Source: Pseudooceanicola atlanticus
Lineage (GTDB): Bacteria > Pseudomonadota > Alphaproteobacteria > Rhodobacterales > Rhodobacteraceae
Assembly (NCBI RefSeq): GCF_000768315.1
Contig: NZ_AQQX01000004.1
Location: forward strand, 310,001 to 374,000
DNA: 64,000 nt
Direction of reading: 5' to 3'
Shown: positions 56,108 through 64,000 of the stretch, in pieces
How positions within the stretch are numbered: position 1 is the stretch's first letter
Layout of the letters: each line of letters begins with the position of its first letter
The notes under the pieces: model-generated
The model's input: the letters and a program-made list of their open reading frames with translations, nothing else
Databases searched by the model: none
Told to the model about the DNA's origin: nothing
Translations under genes and position numbers: made by a program

Positions 56108-56630
56108 CGTCAGGTCCTTTCGCTTGTTCGCCCGTCACGGGGCCAGCCGCCGTATCCGTCTTGCCGGTCCCGCCGCCCGAAGGCGGATAGGACCGGTACC
56201 GGTGGCGATAGATCAGATTGGGCCGGTCGCCCTCGAGCAGGTAGAAGATGATGAGGATCAGCACGACCACGTTGCCCATCCCCACCGCGTTCAGGTAGCG
56301 GATCGAGGCGAGGTGATAGAGGATCGTCAGCGCCGCGACGACCACCGTCACCGGCATCGCATAGGGGATGCGCAGATACAGACCCGCTGCCAGCAAGGCC
56401 GGCACCAGCACCCCGGCCAGCCCCATGCCAAGGGGCACCTGCCCCGCCATCAGCCCATAGGCCCAGCCCAGCGCCAGCAGCGCGAAATAGCCGATCACCA
56501 GCCACATCGGCCCGCCCGGCTTTCCCTTGGGATGCCCATGCGCCGCCTCGCGCCCCACATGCACCCAGGTCACGCCGGTTTCTTCGTCCGACAGGCGCTC
56601 GCCTGCCTGGCCCTGGTCCCGCTCCGCCAT
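56094..56630 (-). CDS. Membrane protein of unknown function in liu cluster
   Basis: This is a 178-residue protein started at ATG 56630, overlapping the nitronate monooxygenase stop by one base (TGATG). A polar N-terminus is followed by four hydrophobic segments between about residues 42 and 130, then a basic, Gly-rich tail. No family is recognised. It overlaps mccA by 14 bp. It may be an incidental passenger or have an envelope role. Confidence 0.7.
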   Translation of the reverse strand: MAERDQGQAGERLSDEETGVTWVHVGREAAHGHPKGKPGGPMWLVIGYFALLALGWAYGLMAGQVPLGMGLAGVLVPALLAAGLYLRIPYAMPVTVVVAALTILYHLASIRYLNAVGMGNVVVLILIIFYLLEGDRPNLIYRHRYRSYPPSGGGTGKTDTAAGPVTGEQAKGPDDGSV

Positions 56631-57592
56631 CACCGACGCCACCCGCCGCCCAGCAGGCCTTCGGCCTCCGCAGCGATCCGCGTCACGATCTCTCCCGCGC
56701 CGGGTAGGTCATGGATCAACCCCACCGCTTCCCCGGCAATCGGCGGCGCCATGCTGGCATCGCCCTCCGCCGCGGCCCGGGCATAGGCCTCCGCCTCGCC
56801 CCCCGCGGCGCGCAGCCCCTCGGGATCCTGCTGCCAGCGCCGGGTAAAGTCGTTCTCGACGGTGCGGATGGTAAACGGCGCCGGCCAGTCCAGCCCCCTC
56901 GCGATATCGGGCAGCGACGACCGCAGCGTCGCATCGCCCCCCGCGGCCACGGCCGCCTCCAGCATCGGGCGCGGCGCCAGGCATTCCGCACTGGCCCAGA
57001 GCCGCGTTCCGACCAGAACGCCATCCGCCCCCAACATCAGCGCCGCCGCCAGGCCGCGCCCGTCGGCAATCCCGCCCGCGGCCAGCAACAGCACCTCCGG
57101 CGCTGCGCGGTTCAGGTAATCCGCCACTTCCGGCACCAGCGTCATCACGGCCCGGTTCGCGCCATGGCCCCCGGCCTCGCCGCCCTGCGCCACGATGACC
57201 TGCGCGCCCGCCTCGACGGCCTCCCGCGCATGATCCAAAGTCTGCACCTGGCAGATCAGCGGCACGCCCGCCGCCGCGATCTCCGCCGCAAAGGGGCGCG
57301 GATCGCCGAAGGACAGGAACAGGCAGGCGGGATCGCGCTCCAGCACCCGGCCCAGTAGCTCCGGCTGCTCCGCAAGTTTCCACGTGATGAAGCCGCAGCC
57401 CACCCGCGCATTGCCCGCCGCGCGATATTCCCGCTCCAGCCAGTCCGCATCGCCATAGCCGCCGCCGATCAGGCCCAGCCCGCCGGCCTCACTCACCGCC
57501 CGCGCCAGCGCCCCGCCGGCCGCCAGCGCCATCGGCGCCGACAGGATCGGATGATCCAGCCCGAAGGCTTTCGTGAGACGTGTCTCGATCAT
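56630..57592 (-). CDS. Nitronate monooxygenase (2-nitropropane dioxygenase) family protein
   Basis: This is a 320-residue flavin-dependent TIM-barrel protein. It shows HPILSAPMAL near the N-terminus, VAQGGEAGGHGA (FMN and active-site region), LLAAGGIADGRG and LGADGVLVGTRLWAS, all typical of the NPD family, which oxidises alkyl nitronates. The ATG at 57592 is preferred over a GTG at 57598. The gene lies between mccB and mccA, behind an intergenic stretch containing repeat copy C. A link to leucine metabolism is unclear. Confidence 0.88.
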   Translation of the reverse strand: MIETRLTKAFGLDHPILSAPMALAAGGALARAVSEAGGLGLIGGGYGDADWLEREYRAAGNARVGCGFITWKLAEQPELLGRVLERDPACLFLSFGDPRPFAAEIAAAGVPLICQVQTLDHAREAVEAGAQVIVAQGGEAGGHGANRAVMTLVPEVADYLNRAAPEVLLLAAGGIADGRGLAAALMLGADGVLVGTRLWASAECLAPRPMLEAAVAAGGDATLRSSLPDIARGLDWPAPFTIRTVENDFTRRWQQDPEGLRAAGGEAEAYARAAAEGDASMAPPIAGEAVGLIHDLPGAGEIVTRIAAEAEGLLGGGWRR

Positions 57593-57605
57593 GCCCACGC
57601 CCCGC

Positions 57606-57667
57606 TTTCATCTGGCCGGTCAATATCCCGGGGGAGTCGCCCCGCAGGCGACGGGGGCAGCGCCCCC
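57606..57667 (+). repeat. Dispersed intergenic repeat, copy C
   Basis: The core TTTCATCTGGCCGG then TCAATATCCCGGG (57606-57632) is nearly identical to copy B. A GGGGGC-AG-CGCCCCC-like hairpin (57653-57667) follows. It lies between mccB and the nitronate monooxygenase gene, starting 14 bp upstream of the latter. Confidence 0.75.
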
Positions 57668-57719
57668 GCACCGGCCGCCAGGCCGGCCCGGGTCCCAGAC
57701 CGGGACCGACCTCGGCACC

Positions 57720-57759
57720 GACGCGATACCGACGTGATACCGACGTGATACCGACGCGG
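57720..57759. repeat. Short 11-bp tandem repeat
   Basis: GACGCGATACC, GACGTGATACC and GACGTGATACC follow one another, with a partial fourth unit GACGCGG. The repeat lies between repeat copy C and the end of mccB. Confidence 0.7.
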
Positions 57760-57775
57760 CAAAAGAGGGGAAAAA

Positions 57776-59380
57776 TCACATCCGGAAGACACCGAACTTC
57801 GTCTCCTCGATCGGGGCATTCAGGGTGGCCGACAGGCTCAGCGCCAGCACGTCGCGGGTCTGGCGCGGGTCGATGATCCCGTCATCCCAAAGCCGCGCCG
57901 ACGCATAAAGCGGATGCGACTGCCGCTCGAACATCTCGATGGTGGGGCGCTTGAATTCGGCCTCCTCCTCCGCCGACCAACTGCCGCCCGTCCGCTCGAT
58001 CCCGTCGCGTTTCACGGTGGCCAGCACGCCCGCCGCCTGCTCCCCGCCCATGACGGAGATGCGCGAATTGGGCCAGGTCCACATCAGCCGCGGCTGGTAG
58101 GCGCGGCCTGCCATGCCGTAATTGCCCGCCCCGAAAGAGCCCCCCACCAGCATGGTGATCTTGGGCACCTTGGTCGTCGCCACGGCGGTCACCAGCTTGG
58201 CGCCGTGCCGGGCGATACCCTCGTTCTCGTATTTCCGCCCGACCATGAAGCCGGTGATATTCTGCAGGAAAACCAGGGGGATATTCCGCTGAGAGCACAA
58301 CTCCACGAAATGCGCACCCTTCTGCGCGGCCTCGGAAAACAGCACGCCATTATTGGCTACGATGCCGACGGGGCAGCCCATCACATGGGCGAACCCGGTC
58401 ACCAGCGTCTCGCCGAAACGCGGCTTGAACTCGTCAAAGCGCGAGCCGTCGACGACCCGCGCGATCACCTCGCGGATGTCGTAGGGCGTGCGCAGATCGG
58501 CCGGCACCACGCCGATGATCTCCTCGGGGTCATAGGCCGGATCCTCGGGGCTTTCCCAGCGGACGGTCTGCGGTCGCTGCCGGTTCAATCCCGCCACGGC
58601 GCGCCGCGCCAGGCTAAGAGCATGGGCATCATCCTCCGCCAGGTAATCCGCCACGCCCGACAGCCGCGTATGCACGTCCCCGCCGCCCAGATCCTCTGCC
58701 GAAACGACCTCCCCCGTCGCCGCCTTCACGAGCGGCGGCCCGGCCAGGAAGATCGTGCCCTGTTCCTTCACGATGATCGTCACGTCCGACATCGCCGGCA
58801 CGTAGGCCCCACCCGCCGTACAGGAGCCCATCACCACCGCGATCTGCGGGATGCCCTTGGCCGACATGTTGGCCTGGTTGTAGAAGATACGGCCGAAATG
58901 GTCGCGGTCCGGGAACACCTCGTCCTGGTTGGGCAGGTTGGCGCCGCCGCTGTCGACCAGGTAGATGCAGGGCAGATGGTTTTCCTCCGCAACCTCCTGG
59001 GCACGCAGGTGTTTCTTCACGGTGACCGGGTAATAGGTGCCGCCCTTCACGGTCGCATCGTTGCACACGATCATGCAATCCTGACCCTGCACGCGGCCGA
59101 TCCCGGTGATGATCCCGCCGCCCGGCGCCGCGCCGTCATACATGCCATGCGCCGCCGTCGCGCCCATCTCGAGGAAGGGCGATCCGGGGTCCAGCAGGGC
59201 CGCCACGCGGTCGCGCGGCAGCATCTTGCCCCGGCTGACATGGCGGTCGCGGGATTTCTGCCCGCCCCCGGCCGCCGCGGCCTCGGCCGCCTCGCGGACC
59301 AGCTCCAGCGCGGCCAGGTGGTTCTCTCGATTGCTGCGGAAATCCTCCGACGTGGCAATGGCTTGGGAGATCAGCTTCAT
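57776..59380 (-). CDS. mccB: Methylcrotonyl-CoA carboxylase, carboxyltransferase beta subunit
   Basis: This subunit transfers the carboxyl group from biotin to methylcrotonyl-CoA. The 534-residue protein has the crotonase-like carboxyltransferase fold with [11 protein letters not shown], the substrate-loop [27 protein letters not shown] and [14 protein letters not shown]. It is followed by copy C of the repeat and the nitronate monooxygenase gene. The acyl-CoA synthetase gene is 50 bp upstream. Confidence 0.96.
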   Translation of the reverse strand: MKLISQAIATSEDFRSNRENHLAALELVREAAEAAAAGGGQKSRDRHVSRGKMLPRDRVAALLDPGSPFLEMGATAAHGMYDGAAPGGGIITGIGRVQGQDCMIVCNDATVKGGTYYPVTVKKHLRAQEVAEENHLPCIYLVDSGGANLPNQDEVFPDRDHFGRIFYNQANMSAKGIPQIAVVMGSCTAGGAYVPAMSDVTIIVKEQGTIFLAGPPLVKAATGEVVSAEDLGGGDVHTRLSGVADYLAEDDAHALSLARRAVAGLNRQRPQTVRWESPEDPAYDPEEIIGVVPADLRTPYDIREVIARVVDGSRFDEFKPRFGETLVTGFAHVMGCPVGIVANNGVLFSEAAQKGAHFVELCSQRNIPLVFLQNITGFMVGRKYENEGIARHGAKLVTAVATTKVPKITMLVGGSFGAGNYGMAGRAYQPRLMWTWPNSRISVMGGEQAAGVLATVKRDGIERTGGSWSAEEEAEFKRPTIEMFERQSHPLYASARLWDDGIIDPRQTRDVLALSLSATLNAPIEETKFGVFRM

Positions 59381-59429
59381 GGGGCCTCCTCGGACAGATG
59401 GGATGAATGGGTCAAACGAAGGAAAGCGA

Positions 59430-60983
59430 TCATGCTTGCGTCTCCGCCACGGCGCGGGCCTTCAGCTCCTTGCGGATCACCTTGCCCGTCACCGTCATCG
59501 GCAGGGCATCGACAAAGGCGATCTCGCGCGGGTAATTGTGCCCCGAAAGTCGGGATTTCACATAATTAACAATGTCTTGCTCCGTGTCGGGCGATGGATC
59601 AACGCCATCCTTCAACACGATGTAAGCCTTGACGATTTCGGTGCGAAGCGGGTCCGGCTTGCCGACCACTCCCGCCGTCGCGACGGCAGGATGGGTCAGC
59701 AGGCAATCCTCGACCTCCCCCGGCCCGATCCGGTAGCCGGCCGAGGTGATGACGTCATCCTCCCGCCCAACAAAGCGCAGGAAGCCATCCTCGATCACGC
59801 CGCGATCGCCGGTCAGCATCCACTCGCCGCGGAACTTTTCGGCCGTGGCCTCGGGTTTTTCCCAGTATTCCAGCATCATGGAGGCCGATCCGCGCCGCAC
59901 GGCCACGTCGCCTTCGTCCCCGGTCACCGCGCCGCTGTCGTCGATCACGGCGACCTCGTGCCCCGGCGCCGCGCGTCCCGCACAGCCCGGGCGCGCCGCA
60001 AAGGACGCGGCGCAGGAGGACACGACCATGTTGCATTCGGTTTGGCCGTAGAACTCGTTGATCGTGACGCCAAGCGCCTCGCGCCCCCAGGCCAGCATCT
60101 CGGCCCCGAGCGGTTCGCCGCCGGAGGCGACCGAGCGCAGGCCGGGGATCGTCGCACCCTCGGCCTTGAGCATCCGCAGCGCCGTCGGCGGGAAGAAGAT
60201 GTTGCGGATACCGGTGCTTGCGATCAGGTCCCGGCATTCCGAGACCGAGAATTTGGCCATGCGGGCCGCCACCACCGGCACGCCAAGCGCCAGCCCCGGC
60301 ATCAGCACGTCGAAGAGCCCGCCGATCCAGGCCCAGTCCGCCGGGGTCCACAGGCAATCGCCCTCCCGGCCCAAGAAGTCATGGCTCATCTCCACGCCCG
60401 GCAGGTGGCCGGTCAGCACTCGGTGCGCATGCAGCGCGCCCTTGGGCTTGCCCGTCGTGCCGGAGGTATAGATCAGCACCGCCGGGTCCTCTGCCGCCGT
60501 GTCCAGCGTCGGCGTCAGCAGCTCCGGCACGCCATCCTCCGGCACCAGCGCCTGCGCCAGCCCCTCCAGCATCCCGGCCCCTTCGGCATCGCTGACGGCC
60601 AGGGTCAGCCCGCTATCCTCGATCCGGCTGCGCAGGGCATCCTCGCGGAAGAGCTTGAAAAGAGGGACGGAAATCGCGCCCAGCTTCCAGATCGCGATAT
60701 GGGCGGCGGCGCACCAGGCATCCTGGGACCGCAGCACGCCGACCCGGTCACCACGGGTCACGCCGTGATCCGCCAGGCCCGTAGCCAGCTGTTCGGCCAT
60801 CTCGCGCAGCGTGCCATAGGAGACGTCGCGCCGCCGTGCGCCGGTCATGTCGATGATCGCGGTGCGGGCCGGGCTGCGCGCCGCCCAGTCATCGCAGACC
60901 TGCGCCGCCATGTTCAGCCGGGGCGGAATGTTCCAGGCAAACCCGTCACGCAGCGCGTCATATGAAAGCGTCCGGTCCAGCAT
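59430..60983 (-). CDS. Acyl-CoA synthetase (AMP-forming), ACSM-type
   Basis: This is a 517-residue adenylate-forming ligase started at ATG 60983 in a one-base overlap (TGATG). The ATP motif [14 protein letters not shown], the FYGQTECN motif and the catalytic lysine region [13 protein letters not shown] are present. The N-terminal pattern ([17 protein letters not shown]) resembles medium-chain ACSM-type enzymes, rather than the longer acetoacetyl-CoA synthetases. In this cluster it may activate isovalerate, a branched acid or acetoacetate. The substrate is inferred. Confidence 0.88.
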   Translation of the reverse strand: MLDRTLSYDALRDGFAWNIPPRLNMAAQVCDDWAARSPARTAIIDMTGARRRDVSYGTLREMAEQLATGLADHGVTRGDRVGVLRSQDAWCAAAHIAIWKLGAISVPLFKLFREDALRSRIEDSGLTLAVSDAEGAGMLEGLAQALVPEDGVPELLTPTLDTAAEDPAVLIYTSGTTGKPKGALHAHRVLTGHLPGVEMSHDFLGREGDCLWTPADWAWIGGLFDVLMPGLALGVPVVAARMAKFSVSECRDLIASTGIRNIFFPPTALRMLKAEGATIPGLRSVASGGEPLGAEMLAWGREALGVTINEFYGQTECNMVVSSCAASFAARPGCAGRAAPGHEVAVIDDSGAVTGDEGDVAVRRGSASMMLEYWEKPEATAEKFRGEWMLTGDRGVIEDGFLRFVGREDDVITSAGYRIGPGEVEDCLLTHPAVATAGVVGKPDPLRTEIVKAYIVLKDGVDPSPDTEQDIVNYVKSRLSGHNYPREIAFVDALPMTVTGKVIRKELKARAVAETQA

Positions 60984-61273
60984 CAGCGCGGGCTCAGCCG
61001 GGTGGTCCGGCCCCATTGGTCGACGGAATAGCGATAGGTCTGCGCCCCGCCACGCGGGCGGCAGATGACGCTCAGCCAGGCCAGCCCCGGTGCGGGGCGG
61101 GCCGAACAATCGGTCATGCTGGCATCCTGGCCCATCTGGCGCTCCATCCTCACGTAATCCTCTGCGGCGCGGGTGATGGCGTCGGTTTCGCTGCGGGTGA
61201 TGACGTACCAACCGACCCGAAGGCCAAGCACGATCATCAATCCTGCCAGCGCGATCACCATGATCCGAACCAT
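60983..61273 (-). CDS. Small single-pass membrane protein
   Basis: This is a 96-residue protein with one hydrophobic helix at about 5-28 (IALAGLMIVLGLRVGWYVIT), followed by a soluble domain with two cysteines (TDCSARP and VICRPRG) and GGAQTYRYSVDQWGR. No family is recognised. It lies between the dehydrogenase and acyl-CoA synthetase genes and overlaps the latter by one base, so it is probably expressed with the cluster. Confidence 0.68.
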   Translation of the reverse strand: MVRIMVIALAGLMIVLGLRVGWYVITRSETDAITRAAEDYVRMERQMGQDASMTDCSARPAPGLAWLSVICRPRGGAQTYRYSVDQWGRTTRLSPR

Positions 61274-61303
61274 CCTCCCTGGCGCCCTCCTCCGGGCGTC
61301 GCC

Positions 61304-62467
61304 TCAGCTCATCGAGGCCATAAGCTCCCGCCCGATCAGCATCCGACGGATTTCCGAGGTCCCCGCCCCGATCTCCATCAGCTTGGCATCGCGGAAGATG
61401 CGGCCCACCGGGTTGTCGTTCAGATAGCCTGCCCCGCCCATGGCCTGCACCGCCTGGTGCGCCACGACCATCGCCTCCTCGGAGGCGTAGAGCACGCAGG
61501 CCGCCGCATCCTGGCGGGTCACCTCGCCCCGGTCACAGGCCTTGGCGACCTCGTAGACATAGGCGCGGGCCGAGTTCATCTTGGTGTACATGTCGGCGAT
61601 CTTGCCCTGCATCAGCTGGAAATTCCCGATGCTCTGGCCGAACTGCTTGCGTTCGACCATGTAGGGCATGATCTCGTCCAGGCAGGCAGCCATGATGCCG
61701 GTGCCGATGCCCGACAGCACGACGCGTTCGTAATCGAGGCCCGACATCAGAACGCGCACGCCCTTGCCCTCTTCGCCCAGCACATTCTCAAACGGCACTT
61801 CGCAATTGTCGAAGATCAGCTCGGCGGTGTTGGACCCGCGCATCCCCAGCTTGTCGAAATGCGGCGAGGTCGAGAACCCCGTCATGTCCTTCTCGATGAT
61901 GAAGGCGGTGATGCCCTTGGAGCCAGCCTCCGGGTCGGTCTTGGCATAGACGACCAGCGTGTCGGCGTCGGGGCCGTTGGTGATCCAGTACTTGTTGCCG
62001 TTCAGCACGTAATAGCCGTTGCGCTTCTCCGCCTTCAGCTTCATCGACACGACGTCGGACCCGGCCGAAGGTTCGGACATGGCCAGCGCGCCCACATGCT
62101 CGCCCGAGATGAGGCCAGGCAGGTATTTCTGCTTCTGTTCTTCGGAGCCGTTCAGCTTGATCTGGTTCACGCAGAGGTTCGAATGCGCCCCGTAGGACAA
62201 CGACACGGAGGCAGAGGCGCGCGCGATTTCCTCGACCGCGATGACATGGGCCAGGTAGCTCATGCCCGACCCGCCATAGGCCTCGTCCACGGTGATGCCC
62301 AGCAGGCCCAGATCGCCCATCTCTCTCCAGAGGGCGGGCGGGAATTCGTTGCTGCTGTCGATCTCGGCGGCCTGCGGCTTGATCCGTTCCTGCGCGAAAC
62401 GGTGCACCATGTCGCGCAGCGCGTTCACGTCCTCGCCCAGATCGAACGTCATGGAAGCGTTGAACAT
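61304..62467 (-). CDS. ivd: Isovaleryl-CoA dehydrogenase
   Basis: This flavoenzyme converts isovaleryl-CoA to 3-methylcrotonyl-CoA, the first committed reaction of leucine breakdown, passing electrons to ETF. The 387-residue protein has the FAD/substrate motif [10 protein letters not shown] and the catalytic base E247 in [13 protein letters not shown], a position specific to isovaleryl-CoA dehydrogenases. The ATG at 62467 has GGAGG 6 bp upstream. It is the first gene of the liu cluster, and an inverted repeat operator candidate lies just upstream. Confidence 0.96.
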   Translation of the reverse strand: MFNASMTFDLGEDVNALRDMVHRFAQERIKPQAAEIDSSNEFPPALWREMGDLGLLGITVDEAYGGSGMSYLAHVIAVEEIARASASVSLSYGAHSNLCVNQIKLNGSEEQKQKYLPGLISGEHVGALAMSEPSAGSDVVSMKLKAEKRNGYYVLNGNKYWITNGPDADTLVVYAKTDPEAGSKGITAFIIEKDMTGFSTSPHFDKLGMRGSNTAELIFDNCEVPFENVLGEEGKGVRVLMSGLDYERVVLSGIGTGIMAACLDEIMPYMVERKQFGQSIGNFQLMQGKIADMYTKMNSARAYVYEVAKACDRGEVTRQDAAACVLYASEEAMVVAHQAVQAMGGAGYLNDNPVGRIFRDAKLMEIGAGTSEIRRMLIGRELMASMS

Positions 62468-62490
62468 GGCGGGCCTCCTCTCCCATTTAT

Positions 62491-62504
62491 TGAACACTTG
62501 TTCA
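62491..62504. promoter_or_regulatory. Inverted repeat, candidate operator of the liu cluster
   Basis: TGAACA-CT-TGTTCA is a perfect 6-bp inverted repeat around two bases, in an AT-rich patch within otherwise GC-rich DNA. It lies 24 bp upstream of the ivd start, where a promoter is expected, and 103 bp from the divergent gene. The form suits a TetR- or similar dimeric repressor; no regulator gene is adjacent. Confidence 0.55.
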
Positions 62505-62606
62505 TATACCAACCACAGGCCGCGAGTCGGGTCAAGCGGAAGGAACCACGGGCGGCGCGGCATCGTTGGTCTTCCAAATGGCAGCAGCCAGATAAAGGAG
62601 ATCACC

Positions 62607-63083
62607 ATGAAAGATTTTGCGACCAAACTGACGGATACCTTCTGGGACCGGATCGGTGACGCGCGCGCCGGCATGCTGGACGTGTCGGGCCGGGCAATTC
62701 CGATGTCCCCCTATGCCGACCGCGAGAACGGCGTGATCTGGTTCATCACCGCCGACGGGTCCGATGCGGCCCATACGGCGCGCGGTGCGGGCCGGGTCCG
62801 CTACCTGATCGGCGATTCCGCCGCCAAGATCTATGCCGATATCGAAGGCAGCCTGACGGTCGCCGACAATCCCGACAAGCTGGACGAACTGTGGTCCCCC
62901 GTGGCCAGCGCCTGGTTCGAGGATGGCCGCGAGGATGACGACGTTCGCCTGCTGGCCTTCCGTCCCGCCACGGCCGAGGTCTGGGCCACCGACGGCGCGG
63001 CCGGGTTCCTCTACGAGGTGACCAAGGCCAACCTGACGGACGACACGCCGGATGCCGGCGACCACGGCAAGATCACGTTCTAA
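62607..63083 (+). CDS. Pyridoxamine 5'-phosphate oxidase-like (general stress protein 26-type) protein
   Basis: This is a 158-residue split-barrel flavin-binding-fold protein started at ATG 62607, with AAGGAG 6 bp upstream. Visible features are [28 protein letters not shown] and the [20 protein letters not shown] stretch typical of the Bacillus general stress protein 26 group. These proteins bind FMN or related cofactors and usually have no known substrate. A strong terminator follows. The gene is divergent from the liu cluster. Confidence 0.82.
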   Translation: MKDFATKLTDTFWDRIGDARAGMLDVSGRAIPMSPYADRENGVIWFITADGSDAAHTARGAGRVRYLIGDSAAKIYADIEGSLTVADNPDKLDELWSPVASAWFEDGREDDDVRLLAFRPATAEVWATDGAAGFLYEVTKANLTDDTPDAGDHGKITF

Positions 63084-63107
63084 GCGTCCGATCCCAAGCC
63101 AATGCAG

Positions 63108-63133
63108 AACGCCCCCAAGACCGGGGGCGTTTT
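63108..63133 (+). terminator. Rho-independent terminator
   Basis: AACGCCCCC (63108-63116) pairs with GGGGGCGTT (63123-63131) around a 6-nt loop and continues into TTTT. It lies 25 bp after the pyridoxamine-oxidase-like gene and between convergent genes. Confidence 0.85.
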
Positions 63134-63143
63134 CGCTGTCAGG

Positions 63144-64000
63144 TCAGGCGGTTGCGCCGGCCTGCCAGACGGCGCTGACCTCGGCCCGGATGATCCGGGC
63201 CAGCAGCGCGCAATCCTCCAGCGAAAAGGTCAGCGGCAGGCGCATGTCGATGATCCCCCGCAGCACCCGGTCGGTCTGCGGCAGCCTGTCGGACGGCGCA
63301 TAACGCCAACTATCATAGCGCGAGGTAAAGCCCGACGGCTCCGCGCCGCCGAACCATTTCAGCTCCACCCCGCGGGCCTTGCAGCGGTCGATCACCTCGT
63401 TCACGGCCTTGTCCGTCCAGTCCAGCAGCAGCACCTGGATCGAGGACCCGACATAGCGTTCCTTCGCCGGGCGCTCGACGATGCGCAGGCCCGGCGTGTC
63501 GCGCAGACCGGCCTCCACCGTCCGATACCGTTCGTTCCACCGCTCGCATTGCTCGTACAGGCGGCGCAGTTGCGGACGCAGGATCGCGGCGCGTAGATTG
63601 TCCATCCGGCCCGAGACATTGGGCGTCACGTACTTCACCTTTTCGAACACCTCGGGCCCCGGAGCCGCCAGGTGACGATCATAAAGCATGTAGCTGCCCG
63701 ACAGGATGATGGCCCGCGCCATCAGCTCAGCATCGTCGGAAATCAGGAAGCCACCCTCGCCGGAATTGAGGTGCTTGTAGGTCTGGGTGGAATAGCAGGC
63801 CATGGCCCCATGCCGCCCCGACATGACGCCGTCCCAAGCGCCGCCCATCGTATGCGCGCAATCCTCGATCACGGCCACGCCACCGGCATCGCAGATCGCA
63901 ATCAGCCGGTCCATGTCGCAGATATGCCCGCGCATATGGCTCAGCAGAAGCACCTTGGAGCCACCCTGCCCCACCAGCGCCTCGAGATGATTAAGGTCGA
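63144..64000 (-). CDS. DegT/DnrJ/EryC1/StrS aminotransferase, 5' end beyond the window
   Basis: The reading frame is open to the right edge, so the N-terminal part is missing; about 285 residues are visible. The PLP-binding lysine lies in TQTYKHLNSGEGG, preceded by the VIEDCAHTMGG motif that binds the PLP ring and followed by NVSGRMDNLRAAIL. These place it in the StrS-type sugar aminotransferase family, which makes amino sugars for surface polysaccharides or antibiotics. The substrate and pathway lie outside the window. Confidence 0.88.
   Translation of the reverse strand, partial: DLNHLEALVGQGGSKVLLLSHMRGHICDMDRLIAICDAGGVAVIEDCAHTMGGAWDGVMSGRHGAMACYSTQTYKHLNSGEGGFLISDDAELMARAIILSGSYMLYDRHLAAPGPEVFEKVKYVTPNVSGRMDNLRAAILRPQLRRLYEQCERWNERYRTVEAGLRDTPGLRIVERPAKERYVGSSIQVLLLDWTDKAVNEVIDRCKARGVELKWFGGAEPSGFTSRYDSWRYAPSDRLPQTDRVLRGIIDMRLPLTFSLEDCALLARIIRAEVSAVWQAGATA

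Overview
This 64 kb window is chromosomal DNA of high GC content from an alphaproteobacterium, most likely a member of the Rhodobacterales (Roseobacter/Rhodobacter group). The assignment rests on gene order and protein families typical of that group: a complex I operon interrupted by many small extra genes, a NuoE with a long C-terminal helix-hairpin-helix extension, nuoN followed by birA, coaX and rnj, the tatABC and surE-pcm-nlpD blocks facing each other, and a Hint-domain protein. I see no rRNA, tRNA, CRISPR, phage or insertion sequence. The window reads as stable core genome.

Layout. 1-10.9 kb (plus strand): end of a PqiA-like gene, a coiled-coil membrane protein, radA, cvpA, purF, a few small genes, then surE-pcm and a LysM/LytM lipoprotein. 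A minus-strand gene fusing a DNA-binding domain to an alpha/beta hydrolase sits between cvpA and purF. 10.9-20.7 kb (mostly minus): a DUF815 ATPase with tatCBA, an ABC ATPase, an SDR with an AlkC-like DNA repair protein, a Hint protein (plus), and an oxidase/aldehyde dehydrogenase pair that looks like the amaA/amaB step of lysine catabolism. 21-26.7 kb (plus): prfC, two tandem glycosyltransferases, a DEAD-box helicase and a PilZ protein.

26.7-50.6 kb (minus): one 24 kb run of tightly packed genes carrying all 14 nuo genes in the order A-B-C-D-E-F-G-H-I-J-K-L-M-N, with about thirteen interspersed accessory genes (lipoproteins, DUF families, a methyltransferase, a CMD-family protein and short ORFs), and then birA, coaX and rnj. 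Most junctions are 1-10 bp overlaps, which points to cotranscription and translational coupling. A candidate promoter lies upstream of nuoA.

51.1-62.5 kb (minus): a leucine/isovalerate degradation (liu) cluster. Isovaleryl-CoA dehydrogenase, an acyl-CoA synthetase, both methylcrotonyl-CoA carboxylase subunits, HMG-CoA lyase and a methylglutaconyl-CoA hydratase candidate are present, together with a nitronate monooxygenase-like gene and two GSTs. A TGAACA-CT-TGTTCA inverted repeat lies in front of the first gene. 62.6-64 kb: a pyridoxamine-phosphate-oxidase-like protein and a truncated DegT/StrS aminotransferase.

I found no convincing undescribed multi-gene system. The best leads are the complex I accessory genes with their duplicated helix-hairpin-helix domain, a LytM lipoprotein that has lost most catalytic residues, a DNA-binding/hydrolase fusion, an SDR without its catalytic Tyr-Lys, and a family of dispersed hairpin-bearing intergenic repeats.
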